Of a DNA stretch of 64,000 nucleotides, positions 51,773-60,712 are shown piece by piece. Position numbers and translations under genes: made by a program. How positions within the stretch are numbered: position 1 is the first letter of the stretch; every line of letters starts with the position of its first letter. This stretch comes from MWCO01 sp964488865 (GTDB lineage: Bacteria; Myxococcota_A; Polyangia; Polyangiales; Polyangiaceae): NCBI GenBank assembly GCA_964488865.1, contig CAZAWR010000014.1, forward strand, positions 62,001 to 126,000, given 5' to 3'. The notes beneath the pieces were generated by a model. The model saw only the letters and a list, made by a program, of their open reading frames with translations, did no database searches and was not told where the DNA came from.

Positions 51773-54000
51773 AATCCAGCCTCCAGGCTGATCGACACAC
51801 CACGCCCCGGCCCGTTGACGCTCGACCCGTGCACGCGATAAGCGGAATCGAAAAGGTTTTCGAGAACCGCCGCGAGCACGAGTCGTCGCTGCATGCGCCA
51901 GCCCGCCCGCAGGTCGAATACCGCATAGCCGGGGGTCCCGCCGAGGGGAATACGCGGATCGTTGAGGTCCGTAGGCGCCAGACGGTCTTGGAGCCTGGCC
52001 CATCGCAGGGCCGCCCCGAAGTACGTCGGCCGTGCGGGACTCCATCGCACGTCCAGCGTCCCGTTCAGGGGGGGAACCCGGGACAGCGGCACACGCTCGT
52101 CGTAGGGAAGACGCGAATCCGAGGGCCGCTCCGCGGGATTGGGTCCCTCCCCGAAGGCGTAGGCCACAGTGCCCAGAAGCCGCACGTTCGACGGCAGGTG
52201 CGCGCGAAACGAGAGCTCTGCCCCATCGACGGTCGCATCGCCCTCGACGTTCACGAGCTGATAACGCTGCCAGGACAGCTGGCACTGCGGGGTCTCGGGG
52301 GGACAGTCGGCGGAGGTGCGAAACGCTCGCGTGATCGCATCGTGCAGCATGCTGCGGTAGGCCCAGGCATCGACCTCCAGGCGCGGGTGCGAGACCTGCA
52401 AGCCCAGCTCGAAGGTGTCCGCGGTCTCCGGTCCGAGCCCCGCGTTCTCGAACTGGAAGCCGGGACCGGTCTGCTGCCGGGATGTGAGGTCGTCCAGGTT
52501 CGGCGCGCGAAAGCTCCGGTCGTACGTGGCCGTGAAGGAGAGTTCGTCGGCAACCCGGGTCGTGGCGCCCGCATGGCCCACCACGGCGTGAAAGGCGCCA
52601 TCCACGGCGACCGTCCCGGACTCCTCGTCGGCAGGGGCGTCCGCCTTGGCTCCGGCAAGGCGCGCGCCGCCCCTGAGCGTCAACCAGCGTGCAAGGGTCC
52701 ACTCGGTCTCCCCGAACACGCCACCCTGCACATAGCGAGAGCCCGAGAGGTACTGTCCCCGCGCGGTCGGCTGCACCGCCCCAATGTCCCGCAGCTCGGT
52801 CCACCCCGACGAATCCACCGTGTCGTGGAACGCGTCTCCCCCGTAACGAACAACGACGTCCACATCACGAGACAACGCGATCGCCGCGCTCGTCATCTTC
52901 ACGGTCAACCCGAAGGTGTTCACATCGTCCCTTCCTCCGTTGACCACATAGGAGTTGGGACGCTCGAGCAGCCTTCGTTCGTGCTGTCGCTGGTAGGACA
53001 GAGAAATCTGGCTTTGCTCCACCGCGTGTCCGAGCTTCCCTTCGTGAGACACGTACGCGAGCGATCGAAACTGCTCGTCGAGCTTCAAGCACTCGTCGCG
53101 CGGCGCAAAGGCCGCCGGGCACTGGTCCGTGCGAGGGCTGTCGAACTGCCGGAATGCGTACAAGGCTGCGACCAGGCGTCGTCCAGGGGCGAGCCCGTAC
53201 ACGAGCCTGGCGTCGCCCGTGAGCTCCTTGAACCCGGTACCCAGCTGCGTGCGCCCATCGTCGTCGAGCCGCGGCACCTGGGGGACGTTGCCATCCAGGG
53301 GATTGCGAACCACCCCGCCGCCCTCGAGCCGCCCCGCCGCGCGCATGCCGGCCCCGACCACGAACCGGAGTTGGTCGTCCACCTGGGTGTCGACCTGGAA
53401 GCGTTCGGAAAAGTCGTTGTCCGCGCTGGCCCAGCGCACCGTCGTTCGAGGACGAACGATTGGCCCAGGAGCCCCGAGGGACAGGCGCGGCTCGATCGGG
53501 TGCGCGTCGATGACCCCCGCGATCGCGTCGGAGCCGTGCAGGGTCGAGCCCCCGCCGCGCGTCACCACGATGTGCTCGATCGTCTTGGAGTCGACGGTGA
53601 AAAAGTACTGGTTGGGCCCCTGTCGCCATGTGCTGGTGTTCATGCGGATGCCGTCGAACAGGACGACCGTTTGCTGGCCGGTCCTGCCGCGAACGTAGGG
53701 CGATCCCTGGCCGTGGGCGGATTGCTGCACATAGACACCGGGCTCGTAGCGGAGGGCGTCCGGAGCGGAGCGTGGCAGTCGTTCCTCCAACTCGGCCCGG
53801 TCCACCTGGGAAGCTGCCCTGCCGACGGCATCCGGCGGGCGGTCGGTTCCCCGGCCGTGAATCACGACGTTCACCTCGTCCGGTTCCGATGCTTCCGCGT
53901 GCTCTGCGGGGTCAGCGCTGGCCGGGAGTGAGCAGAACAGAGCGGGCAGCGCGGTCGCAGCGCAAAGCAGGACGGGAAAACGTGCGGCGCGTGAGGTCAC
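51769..54000 (-). CDS. TonB-dependent outer-membrane receptor (second of the operon)
   Basis: 743 aa from the GTG at 54000. Signal peptide ends PASA near residue 30. A plug domain (about 45-170) shows DRAELEERLPRSAPDALRYE, VYVQQSAHGQGSPYVRGRTG and VVTRGGGSTLHGSDAIAGVI, then a 22-strand barrel with aromatic strand ends, ending with VHGSSVNGPGRGVSISLEAG. A TonB box is not obvious before the plug. The receptor should import a chelated nutrient; context suggests a metal complex. 64 bp after the NicO-like permease stop, overlapping the next lipoprotein gene. Confidence 0.92.
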   Translation of the reverse strand: MTSRAARFPVLLCAATALPALFCSLPASADPAEHAEASEPDEVNVVIHGRGTDRPPDAVGRAASQVDRAELEERLPRSAPDALRYEPGVYVQQSAHGQGSPYVRGRTGQQTVVLFDGIRMNTSTWRQGPNQYFFTVDSKTIEHIVVTRGGGSTLHGSDAIAGVIDAHPIEPRLSLGAPGPIVRPRTTVRWASADNDFSERFQVDTQVDDQLRFVVGAGMRAAGRLEGGGVVRNPLDGNVPQVPRLDDDGRTQLGTGFKELTGDARLVYGLAPGRRLVAALYAFRQFDSPRTDQCPAAFAPRDECLKLDEQFRSLAYVSHEGKLGHAVEQSQISLSYQRQHERRLLERPNSYVVNGGRDDVNTFGLTVKMTSAAIALSRDVDVVVRYGGDAFHDTVDSSGWTELRDIGAVQPTARGQYLSGSRYVQGGVFGETEWTLARWLTLRGGARLAGAKADAPADEESGTVAVDGAFHAVVGHAGATTRVADELSFTATYDRSFRAPNLDDLTSRQQTGPGFQFENAGLGPETADTFELGLQVSHPRLEVDAWAYRSMLHDAITRAFRTSADCPPETPQCQLSWQRYQLVNVEGDATVDGAELSFRAHLPSNVRLLGTVAYAFGEGPNPAERPSDSRLPYDERVPLSRVPPLNGTLDVRWSPARPTYFGAALRWARLQDRLAPTDLNDPRIPLGGTPGYAVFDLRAGWRMQRRLVLAAVLENLFDSAYRVHGSSVNGPGRGVSISLEAGL

Positions 54001-54064
54001 GGTAGGGCGCGGGTCTACGGTGAACGGGGCGACGTGGCAAGCAGAAGCGAAGAAGGGTCCTTGC

Positions 54065-54748
54065 TCACGACCCTGACGGGAACCCGATCCACATCCACAC
54101 CCCCCCGAGCGCGATGGCCACAACGCCCGAGGCGAGGAGGAACCAGCGCAGCCAGGCGGGGCGAAGGCGCTTGCCGATGAGTCCCAACCCCGCGCTGAAC
54201 GCGGTCATGGCGGCGATGGCAGCCAGCCCGTACGAGACCAGGTAGATCGCCGCCGAAACAGGCGGAAGGGCGAGGGAGGGCAGCACCCCGAGCAGGTGAC
54301 CGGTCCCTGCCGCACCGTGCAAGACACCCACCCCGAAGGAGGTCCCGTGATGGGCGCGATGCTTCTCCTGCTTGTCGAGGTGGACGTGCTCGTGCACGTG
54401 TCCGCCGTCCTCGCGCGACGGCTCCCTGGCGCCATGGCCGTGGGGGTGGCTGTGGATCACGAGCTTTCGCGTCTGCACGATCGCCCACACGCCCACGACG
54501 CACAGGACGATGCCGACCAAGAACTCGGCCCAGGAGGACAAAAAGTCCACGTCGAGGAAGGACTTGGCCACCGCGCCGATCGCACCGAGCAACCCGGCTC
54601 CCACGGCGTGCCCCGCCCCCCAGAAAGCGCCCACTCGGATGGCCTGGGCCGGATTGCGAACGGCGAGAGGCGTGACGGCAACCAGGTGGTCCGGCCCCGA
54701 GATGACGTGGAATGCACCTGCGAGGGTGCCCGCGATGAGAGGGGTCAA
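54065..54748 (-). CDS. NicO/UreH-like metal permease with His-rich loop
   Basis: About 227 aa, six predicted membrane helices. The N-terminal helix holds AGAFHVISGPDHLVAVTP, with the His/Asp/His pattern of Ni/Co permeases, and a second conserved region is FGVGVLHGAAGTGHLLGVLP. The loop near 100-140 is His-rich (VIHSHPHGHG, GGHVHEHVHLDK, HRAHHG), a probable metal-binding segment. The TTG at 54748 was chosen: it overlaps the upstream stop in TTGA and has GGAGAAG before it; an earlier GTG at 54769 is in frame. Between an EF-hand lipoprotein and a TonB receptor, it gives the operon an inner-membrane step. Confidence 0.8.
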   Translation of the reverse strand: MTPLIAGTLAGAFHVISGPDHLVAVTPLAVRNPAQAIRVGAFWGAGHAVGAGLLGAIGAVAKSFLDVDFLSSWAEFLVGIVLCVVGVWAIVQTRKLVIHSHPHGHGAREPSREDGGHVHEHVHLDKQEKHRAHHGTSFGVGVLHGAAGTGHLLGVLPSLALPPVSAAIYLVSYGLAAIAAMTAFSAGLGLIGKRLRPAWLRWFLLASGVVAIALGGVWMWIGFPSGS

Positions 54749-55659
54749 TCGATCTTCTCCGAAATGCACTCGCCCTCGCCACGGTAGTGGCCCACGGTGC
54801 GGGAGAGCGCCGTGACGAACGCGCGAAGGTCATTGACTGGCTGGCTCCCGGGCCGATAGACGGGCCGGACTCTGCACGCCTCCACCGTGGCGCTGGCATC
54901 GGGCAACAGCGACGCTTGTCCGAGCTCCTCGAGGGTCACGTCTCCGTCGCCGTTCGCGTCCGCGCAGGCGATCGCATCGAATCGACGCTCGGCCGTGACG
55001 GCCTCGAGGTCGTCGTAGAAGAAGTGGTCCCCGTGGATGGTGAGCTGCACCGTGTCCATGCCTCCCTGGGTCACGACCACACCGTGAACTTCCTTGCCAT
55101 CGACCTCGGCTTTGCAGTCCCGGTAGAGGGTCTTTCCCTGGAAGCTCCAGTCGAACGCTTTCGTCACGCCGTCCTTGCTCGCGCTACCTTTCACGTGGAG
55201 GCTGTACCCGCCGGCCTTCATCGCGTCCAGGTCTTCCTGCGTGGCTCCTTCCCCAAGCACGGTTGCGTCGTCCGCGGGCCCGATCACGAAGCCGGTCGCA
55301 TCCCACGCCTTGGCGGGAACCTCGGAGGAGACCACCGTCTTCTCCCCTGCCGCGTGCATGTCGAAGAGCTTGGACCCGCTCATGCGCGCGGCCTCCGTGC
55401 CCCCGGAGTTGCCTACCGTCACGCCTCCGAGCACCATGAGAAACTTCTCGTACTTCACGGTCCAGCCGTCCACGATGCCTTCCTCAGCCGGAGGGGCCGC
55501 GGGAATCTCCTCCTCGATGTACCCCTCACCCCAGGTCGTGAACAACACAGTGCCGTTGCCTGCCCGTGCCTCGTCCGCTTCGTCCCCGCACCCCAGCAAG
55601 GGAGCGCCCGTGAGGAGCGAAAAGCAAACCGAGGGAACGATCCATCGTCGTACGTTCAT
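54745..55659 (-). CDS. Lipoprotein with EF-hand-like motif, metal-uptake-like operon
   Basis: 304 aa from the ATG at 55659 with a GAAAGAG ribosome site. Lipobox PLLGC. A beta-rich domain carries VDGWTVKYEKFLMVLGGVTV and KLFDMHAAGE, similar in order to the neighbouring 286-residue lipoprotein, so both may be one family. Near the C-terminus DANGDGDVTLEELG is an EF-hand loop with the right Asp/Asn/Glu positions. An additional His sits in HGDHFFYDD. Likely periplasmic or surface metal-binding partner of the transporter, whose start it overlaps. Confidence 0.75.
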   Translation of the reverse strand: MNVRRWIVPSVCFSLLTGAPLLGCGDEADEARAGNGTVLFTTWGEGYIEEEIPAAPPAEEGIVDGWTVKYEKFLMVLGGVTVGNSGGTEAARMSGSKLFDMHAAGEKTVVSSEVPAKAWDATGFVIGPADDATVLGEGATQEDLDAMKAGGYSLHVKGSASKDGVTKAFDWSFQGKTLYRDCKAEVDGKEVHGVVVTQGGMDTVQLTIHGDHFFYDDLEAVTAERRFDAIACADANGDGDVTLEELGQASLLPDASATVEACRVRPVYRPGSQPVNDLRAFVTALSRTVGHYRGEGECISEKID

Positions 55660-55697
55660 CGTCTCTTTCCTTGCATCGAAGTCGTGAAGCCGTCCCG

Positions 55698-56558
55698 TCA
55701 GCCCGGGTCCGGCTCGAACGAAAACTCGTAAGCACTCGCCCGGGTGACCCCAAGCAGCGTGAATGCCTGGTGGGCTGGACCACCTACCGGCAAGTCCACA
55801 GGCGTCCCCGTGGACAACGGGACGTCCGTGAAGTCGACCTGATCCATCCAGACCGACGGGCTCACGCGAAGCACAACCGTGCCGTCGCCCTCCACGCTGG
55901 CTTCCTGGAACACGCATCCGTCCACCCCCACTGTGCCGCTCGCGTTGGTGACGTCCGCGGCGGAGGCGCTGGCGCGAAACAGCCGAGTTTCCGCTCCTCG
56001 GCTTGCCGTTCCCTCGACGAGGATGACGTCGGCTCCGAGGTCCGCGGCATGGATGCCTTGGGCAGGCGACCCGAACAGGACGCTTCCGGATCGATACGTG
56101 CCAGTCACGCCTTCTCCGGTAGAAAGGATCGTGGTGCCCTGGGCGAGGTCGAAGGAAGAGGCCGTGAGCATCTGCCCCATCGCGTTTCCTGCCTGGTAGT
56201 GTCCTGGGTGCGCGTGGGCGACCGGAATCCCGATCCATCTCTTCCAAGCCCGGGACGGCGCGGACCGTGCGAGGGACGGAGGGGCGCCATCGTAGTAGTA
56301 GAGCGCGGACAGGGAGACGAGAACCCGGCTCCAAGAGATCGTCCACCCTCGCGCGTTGACGCTTGGGACAGCGAGTTCGTCCGCAGAATCGATGCGGGTC
56401 TCGAGCACCACGCGCTTGCCCGAGGTGGCCGCTTCCTCCAGGGAATCCCCGCACCCGCTGCCCGTCATGGACAGCGCGCCGAGGCCGAGCGACAGCAGGG
56501 CGGTCGCGACCGCCGTGCGGGAGAGGAGAGTGAAGGTTGTCGAAGTCGTCATCGTCAT
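55698..56558 (-). CDS. His-motif lipoprotein, metal-uptake-like operon
   Basis: 286 aa. Signal sequence and lipobox-like GSGC near residue 36. Beta-rich mature part with NARGWTISWSRVLVSLSALY early on and the striking motif PVAHAHPGHYQAGNA, a His cluster suited to binding a soft or borderline metal ion, followed by TTILSTGEGVTGTYRSG. It starts 3 bp after the stop of the first TonB-dependent receptor, so it is co-transcribed. No family known to me. Proposed role: capture or hand-over of a metal to the receptor or permease. Confidence 0.75.
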   Translation of the reverse strand: MTMTTSTTFTLLSRTAVATALLSLGLGALSMTGSGCGDSLEEAATSGKRVVLETRIDSADELAVPSVNARGWTISWSRVLVSLSALYYYDGAPPSLARSAPSRAWKRWIGIPVAHAHPGHYQAGNAMGQMLTASSFDLAQGTTILSTGEGVTGTYRSGSVLFGSPAQGIHAADLGADVILVEGTASRGAETRLFRASASAADVTNASGTVGVDGCVFQEASVEGDGTVVLRVSPSVWMDQVDFTDVPLSTGTPVDLPVGGPAHQAFTLLGVTRASAYEFSFEPDPG

Positions 56559-56561
56559 CCC

Positions 56562-58994
56562 TCAGAAGTGCAACGCCCCCGTGAGCCACGCGGTGCGCGG
56601 GGCGCCCACTGTCACGTGCCTCTGCGGCACCGGGCTTGCCACCGCTCCCCTCGATTCGCTCGACGCGTAGACGAACTCGCCGTCGTACCATCCGGCGTCC
56701 ATGAAGTTGAAAACCTCCAGGGAGACCTCCACGGCTCTCCATCGCGCTCGCGCCGCGGCGTCCGCCAGGACGACGTCATGTCCCATTTCCCCGTAGGGGA
56801 GCGGGCGTCGCCCCAGCCACGTGAGTCCCAATCCGAGGTGACCTTGCACGGGCGCGCCGGCCACGGTGCCGAGCACAGGGCGAAAGGCCGTATCGGACCG
56901 AGCGACCACCTGCGGGGCATAGGGCAAGAGATACCCTTCTTCGTAGATGCCTTCGGACTCGCGAAACACCGCCCGCACGACGGTCAAGCTCGCCATGGAA
57001 AAAAGCCACTCCGAGGGACGGGCGACGAGATCCATCGACAGGCCCGTACGCATGGTGCCGGGAACCGACTCGTTCCTCCCGGTGGCGTGGTCGAAGACGA
57101 GATCCCGCGAGAGCCGCGACTGGAACACGGCGGCTTGTGCTTGAAAACGGTCGTCTGCCACGTAGCGAATCCCCGCCTCGTAGGACCGGACCGTGGTGAA
57201 GGGGGCCGTTTCCCCGTCCCCGAGGCTGCGGGCTTGCGGGGATCGGAACCCTTCCCCGTAGCTGGCGAGCGCGTGAACGCCTGCGCCGGCAGCGACATCC
57301 ACGGTCCCCTTCTTTCCCACGTGGAGCCCCTGGGCCGAGCGGCTTCCGCCCCCCGCGGTCGCTCGATCGTCCACCTGGTAGGACAGTCCGTCGAGCCGGA
57401 CCCCGCCCCGCAAGGCCACCCGCCGGACCGGAAACAACGACGCATCCAGATAACCACCCACGTGGTTCGCAACGACGTGGGCGTCGACCACGGTCTCCGT
57501 CTCCCGGCCGGTTCCCCACGCGGTTCTGCGCTGGCTCTGGTCGATGGAGTCAGACCGGCCCACGGCGCCGACTTCGACCTGATCGCGCTCCGAAACCAAA
57601 GAAACGTTTGTTCTCAGGTGGGCTGTGGCACCGACCGTCGTCGCGTCGTTGCGCTGCTGGGTCGTGTCGCCATCCACCGGGTCTTCGAGCCAACCGGTGA
57701 AGTTCTGGCGCAGTCCGAGACTGCGACGCACGAAGAACGGGGCCAAGGACCACTCGGTACCGACATCGTCGTGTTGCAGGAACTCGACGACGGCCTGGGT
57801 GCGGGAGGACTGCCCTCCCTGGCCGCGAATCCAGGGCTCGAAGCGGTTGGGCTCCCTGTTCTCGACCCAGGCGAGGGGGACCACCCCCGCGGAATCGAAC
57901 CGCCCCGCATGGGTCGATGCGAGGAGGCGCAGGTGCGCGTGGCCGCCCAGAGGGAAGAGTCCCTGCCCCATCCACGAGACCCGCCGCGCCGCACGGGAAG
58001 GGCCAAACCCGTCGGTTGCGTGGGATTCGAATGCGGTGAACGTGCCCTCAGGCTCCCCGGGGGGGCGATAGGCGAGCAGGGTGCGACGCCCTCCGAAGGA
58101 ACCCAAGCCCTGCTTGACGAGAAAGCCTTCCTCCTCGAGGCCGAGATCGAACCGGGCAGTCCCGGCTACGGCGAAGTCCCCCTGCCGCGGGTCATAGGGA
58201 CCAGCGGACGCACGCACTGCGTGCACCGCCTCGGGAATCAGAAAGTGCAAGTCCGCATAGCCTTGGCCGTGAACGTTGGAGACGTCGTTGACGGGCGCGC
58301 CGCCTGCCCACAGCTCGAGGTCCTGCCCATGGACTGCGTCGTAGCCGCGCAGAAAGATCTGGTGTGCTTTGCCCTCTCCCCCGTGCTGTGTGAGAAACAC
58401 GCCGGGGACGGTCAGAAGCATCTCGCTTGCGTCCTTGTGTGGGGCCGCGGAGAGGGCAGCCCGATCGCGAACGACGTCCGAGGCGGCGCGGGGCGGCGCA
58501 GCGCCTGCGACCAAGACGTGAATGGCAGCGGGCGCGGGGGCAGCAGGAGGCTCCTCGAGGCCGAGCGACGGCGACGGTTCGGATGGCGGGGCGACCTCGG
58601 GTGGCGGGGCGTGCTTGTCCCTCGCGAAGCGGACCTGAGCGCGAATGCGCGCTGCTCTGGCCACGCCTTGCACGAGCGCGGGAGTGAACACCCAGGACAG
58701 GACCTCGGTGCGGGCTGCCTCTTCCCACGCCGGCGAAGGCGCGGAGACCACGTACACTTCCTTGACGGACCCGTCCTTTTCGATCACCAACTCGACGGGG
58801 ATCACCACGGCGTCGGGAGATGGCAGCCCAGGGGGCCAGGGGCTGGGGGCGGGATTCTGGCGGGCGGGAGGGACGACGGGGGGCGAGGCGGACGCGGGAG
58901 GGGAGAGCGCCGAGAGCACGCCTGCGAGAGCGATTCCCGACCATGACAGGTGGGACGAGCGGCGCAGCGCAGGCTGGGGACGTGCGAGAGGCAT
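56562..58994 (-). CDS. TonB-dependent receptor with N-terminal TonB-C-like domain
   Basis: 810 aa, first gene of the operon. After the signal peptide and a Pro-rich stretch (AQ-like linker) residues about 55-125 form a TonB C-terminal-like fold (VVIPVELVIEKDGSVKEVYV, ARTEVLSWVFTPALVQG), which normally belongs to the energy-transducing partner and not to the receptor. Then a linker, a plug domain (DASEMLLTVPGVFLTQHGG, AHQIFLRGYDAVHGQDLELW, FLIPEAVHAVRASAGPYDPR) and a barrel ending in an aromatic residue (ALHF). Hence an in-built transducer-like domain, perhaps a self-interaction or peptidoglycan contact. Annotation pipelines have named such fusions in myxobacteria; the mechanism is unstudied. 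Confidence 0.88.
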   Translation of the reverse strand: MPLARPQPALRRSSHLSWSGIALAGVLSALSPPASASPPVVPPARQNPAPSPWPPGLPSPDAVVIPVELVIEKDGSVKEVYVVSAPSPAWEEAARTEVLSWVFTPALVQGVARAARIRAQVRFARDKHAPPPEVAPPSEPSPSLGLEEPPAAPAPAAIHVLVAGAAPPRAASDVVRDRAALSAAPHKDASEMLLTVPGVFLTQHGGEGKAHQIFLRGYDAVHGQDLELWAGGAPVNDVSNVHGQGYADLHFLIPEAVHAVRASAGPYDPRQGDFAVAGTARFDLGLEEEGFLVKQGLGSFGGRRTLLAYRPPGEPEGTFTAFESHATDGFGPSRAARRVSWMGQGLFPLGGHAHLRLLASTHAGRFDSAGVVPLAWVENREPNRFEPWIRGQGGQSSRTQAVVEFLQHDDVGTEWSLAPFFVRRSLGLRQNFTGWLEDPVDGDTTQQRNDATTVGATAHLRTNVSLVSERDQVEVGAVGRSDSIDQSQRRTAWGTGRETETVVDAHVVANHVGGYLDASLFPVRRVALRGGVRLDGLSYQVDDRATAGGGSRSAQGLHVGKKGTVDVAAGAGVHALASYGEGFRSPQARSLGDGETAPFTTVRSYEAGIRYVADDRFQAQAAVFQSRLSRDLVFDHATGRNESVPGTMRTGLSMDLVARPSEWLFSMASLTVVRAVFRESEGIYEEGYLLPYAPQVVARSDTAFRPVLGTVAGAPVQGHLGLGLTWLGRRPLPYGEMGHDVVLADAAARARWRAVEVSLEVFNFMDAGWYDGEFVYASSESRGAVASPVPQRHVTVGAPRTAWLTGALHF

Positions 58995-59068
58995 GGCGAA
59001 ACGGGTAGGCCGACCCGTAGCACGATTTTGAAAGAACGTGTCAAGCTATTTCGGATCGCTAACGCATG

Positions 59069-59170
59069 AAGGCATCATGCTGAACGCTGCATGCTGATCG
59101 CTGAATGCTGATCGCTGATCGCTGAATGCTGAATGCTGATCGCTGAATGCTGATCGCTGATTGCTGAACG
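59069..59170. repeat. Degenerate heptamer tandem repeat
   Basis: About 14 tandem heptamers alternating GCTGATC and GCTGAAT/GCTGAAC fill the 100 bp between the TonB receptor start and the stop of the beta-helix lipoprotein. No gene is coded. It is AT-richer than the neighbours and is probably prone to slippage; it could also act as a transcription barrier. Confidence 0.85.
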
Positions 59171-59198
59171 CCAAGCGCGTCGCACACGAAGCTCGCGT

Positions 59199-60530
<1,332 letters not shown>

Positions 60531-60643
60531 GATGACGCCTCCGAAAGGGGATGCAATCCCGATAGGAACAGAAAGCGCAACAACCCGAATGCCTGTCGTA
60601 GCACCTCACCGAAACCGGTCAAGCGTCCAGGGCCCCATCCCAG

Positions 60644-60661
60644 CGTTCGGCTGACCGAACG
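60644..60661 (-). terminator. Hairpin between two minus-strand lipoprotein genes
   Basis: CGTTCGG (60644-60650) and CCGAACG (60655-60661) form a 7-bp stem with a CTGA loop, 51 bp beyond the stop of the spermidine-synthase-like gene. There is no T-run. Confidence 0.35.
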
Positions 60662-60712
60662 GTATGTGCACGGTCAAGCCCGTCGCTTCGCTCCGGGTCA
60701 GGGGATAAGGGG

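Noticed and set aside
55671..58946. A 1091-codon plus-strand open frame opposite the first TonB receptor
   Set aside because: Antisense shadow spanning two genes; no start signal or domain.
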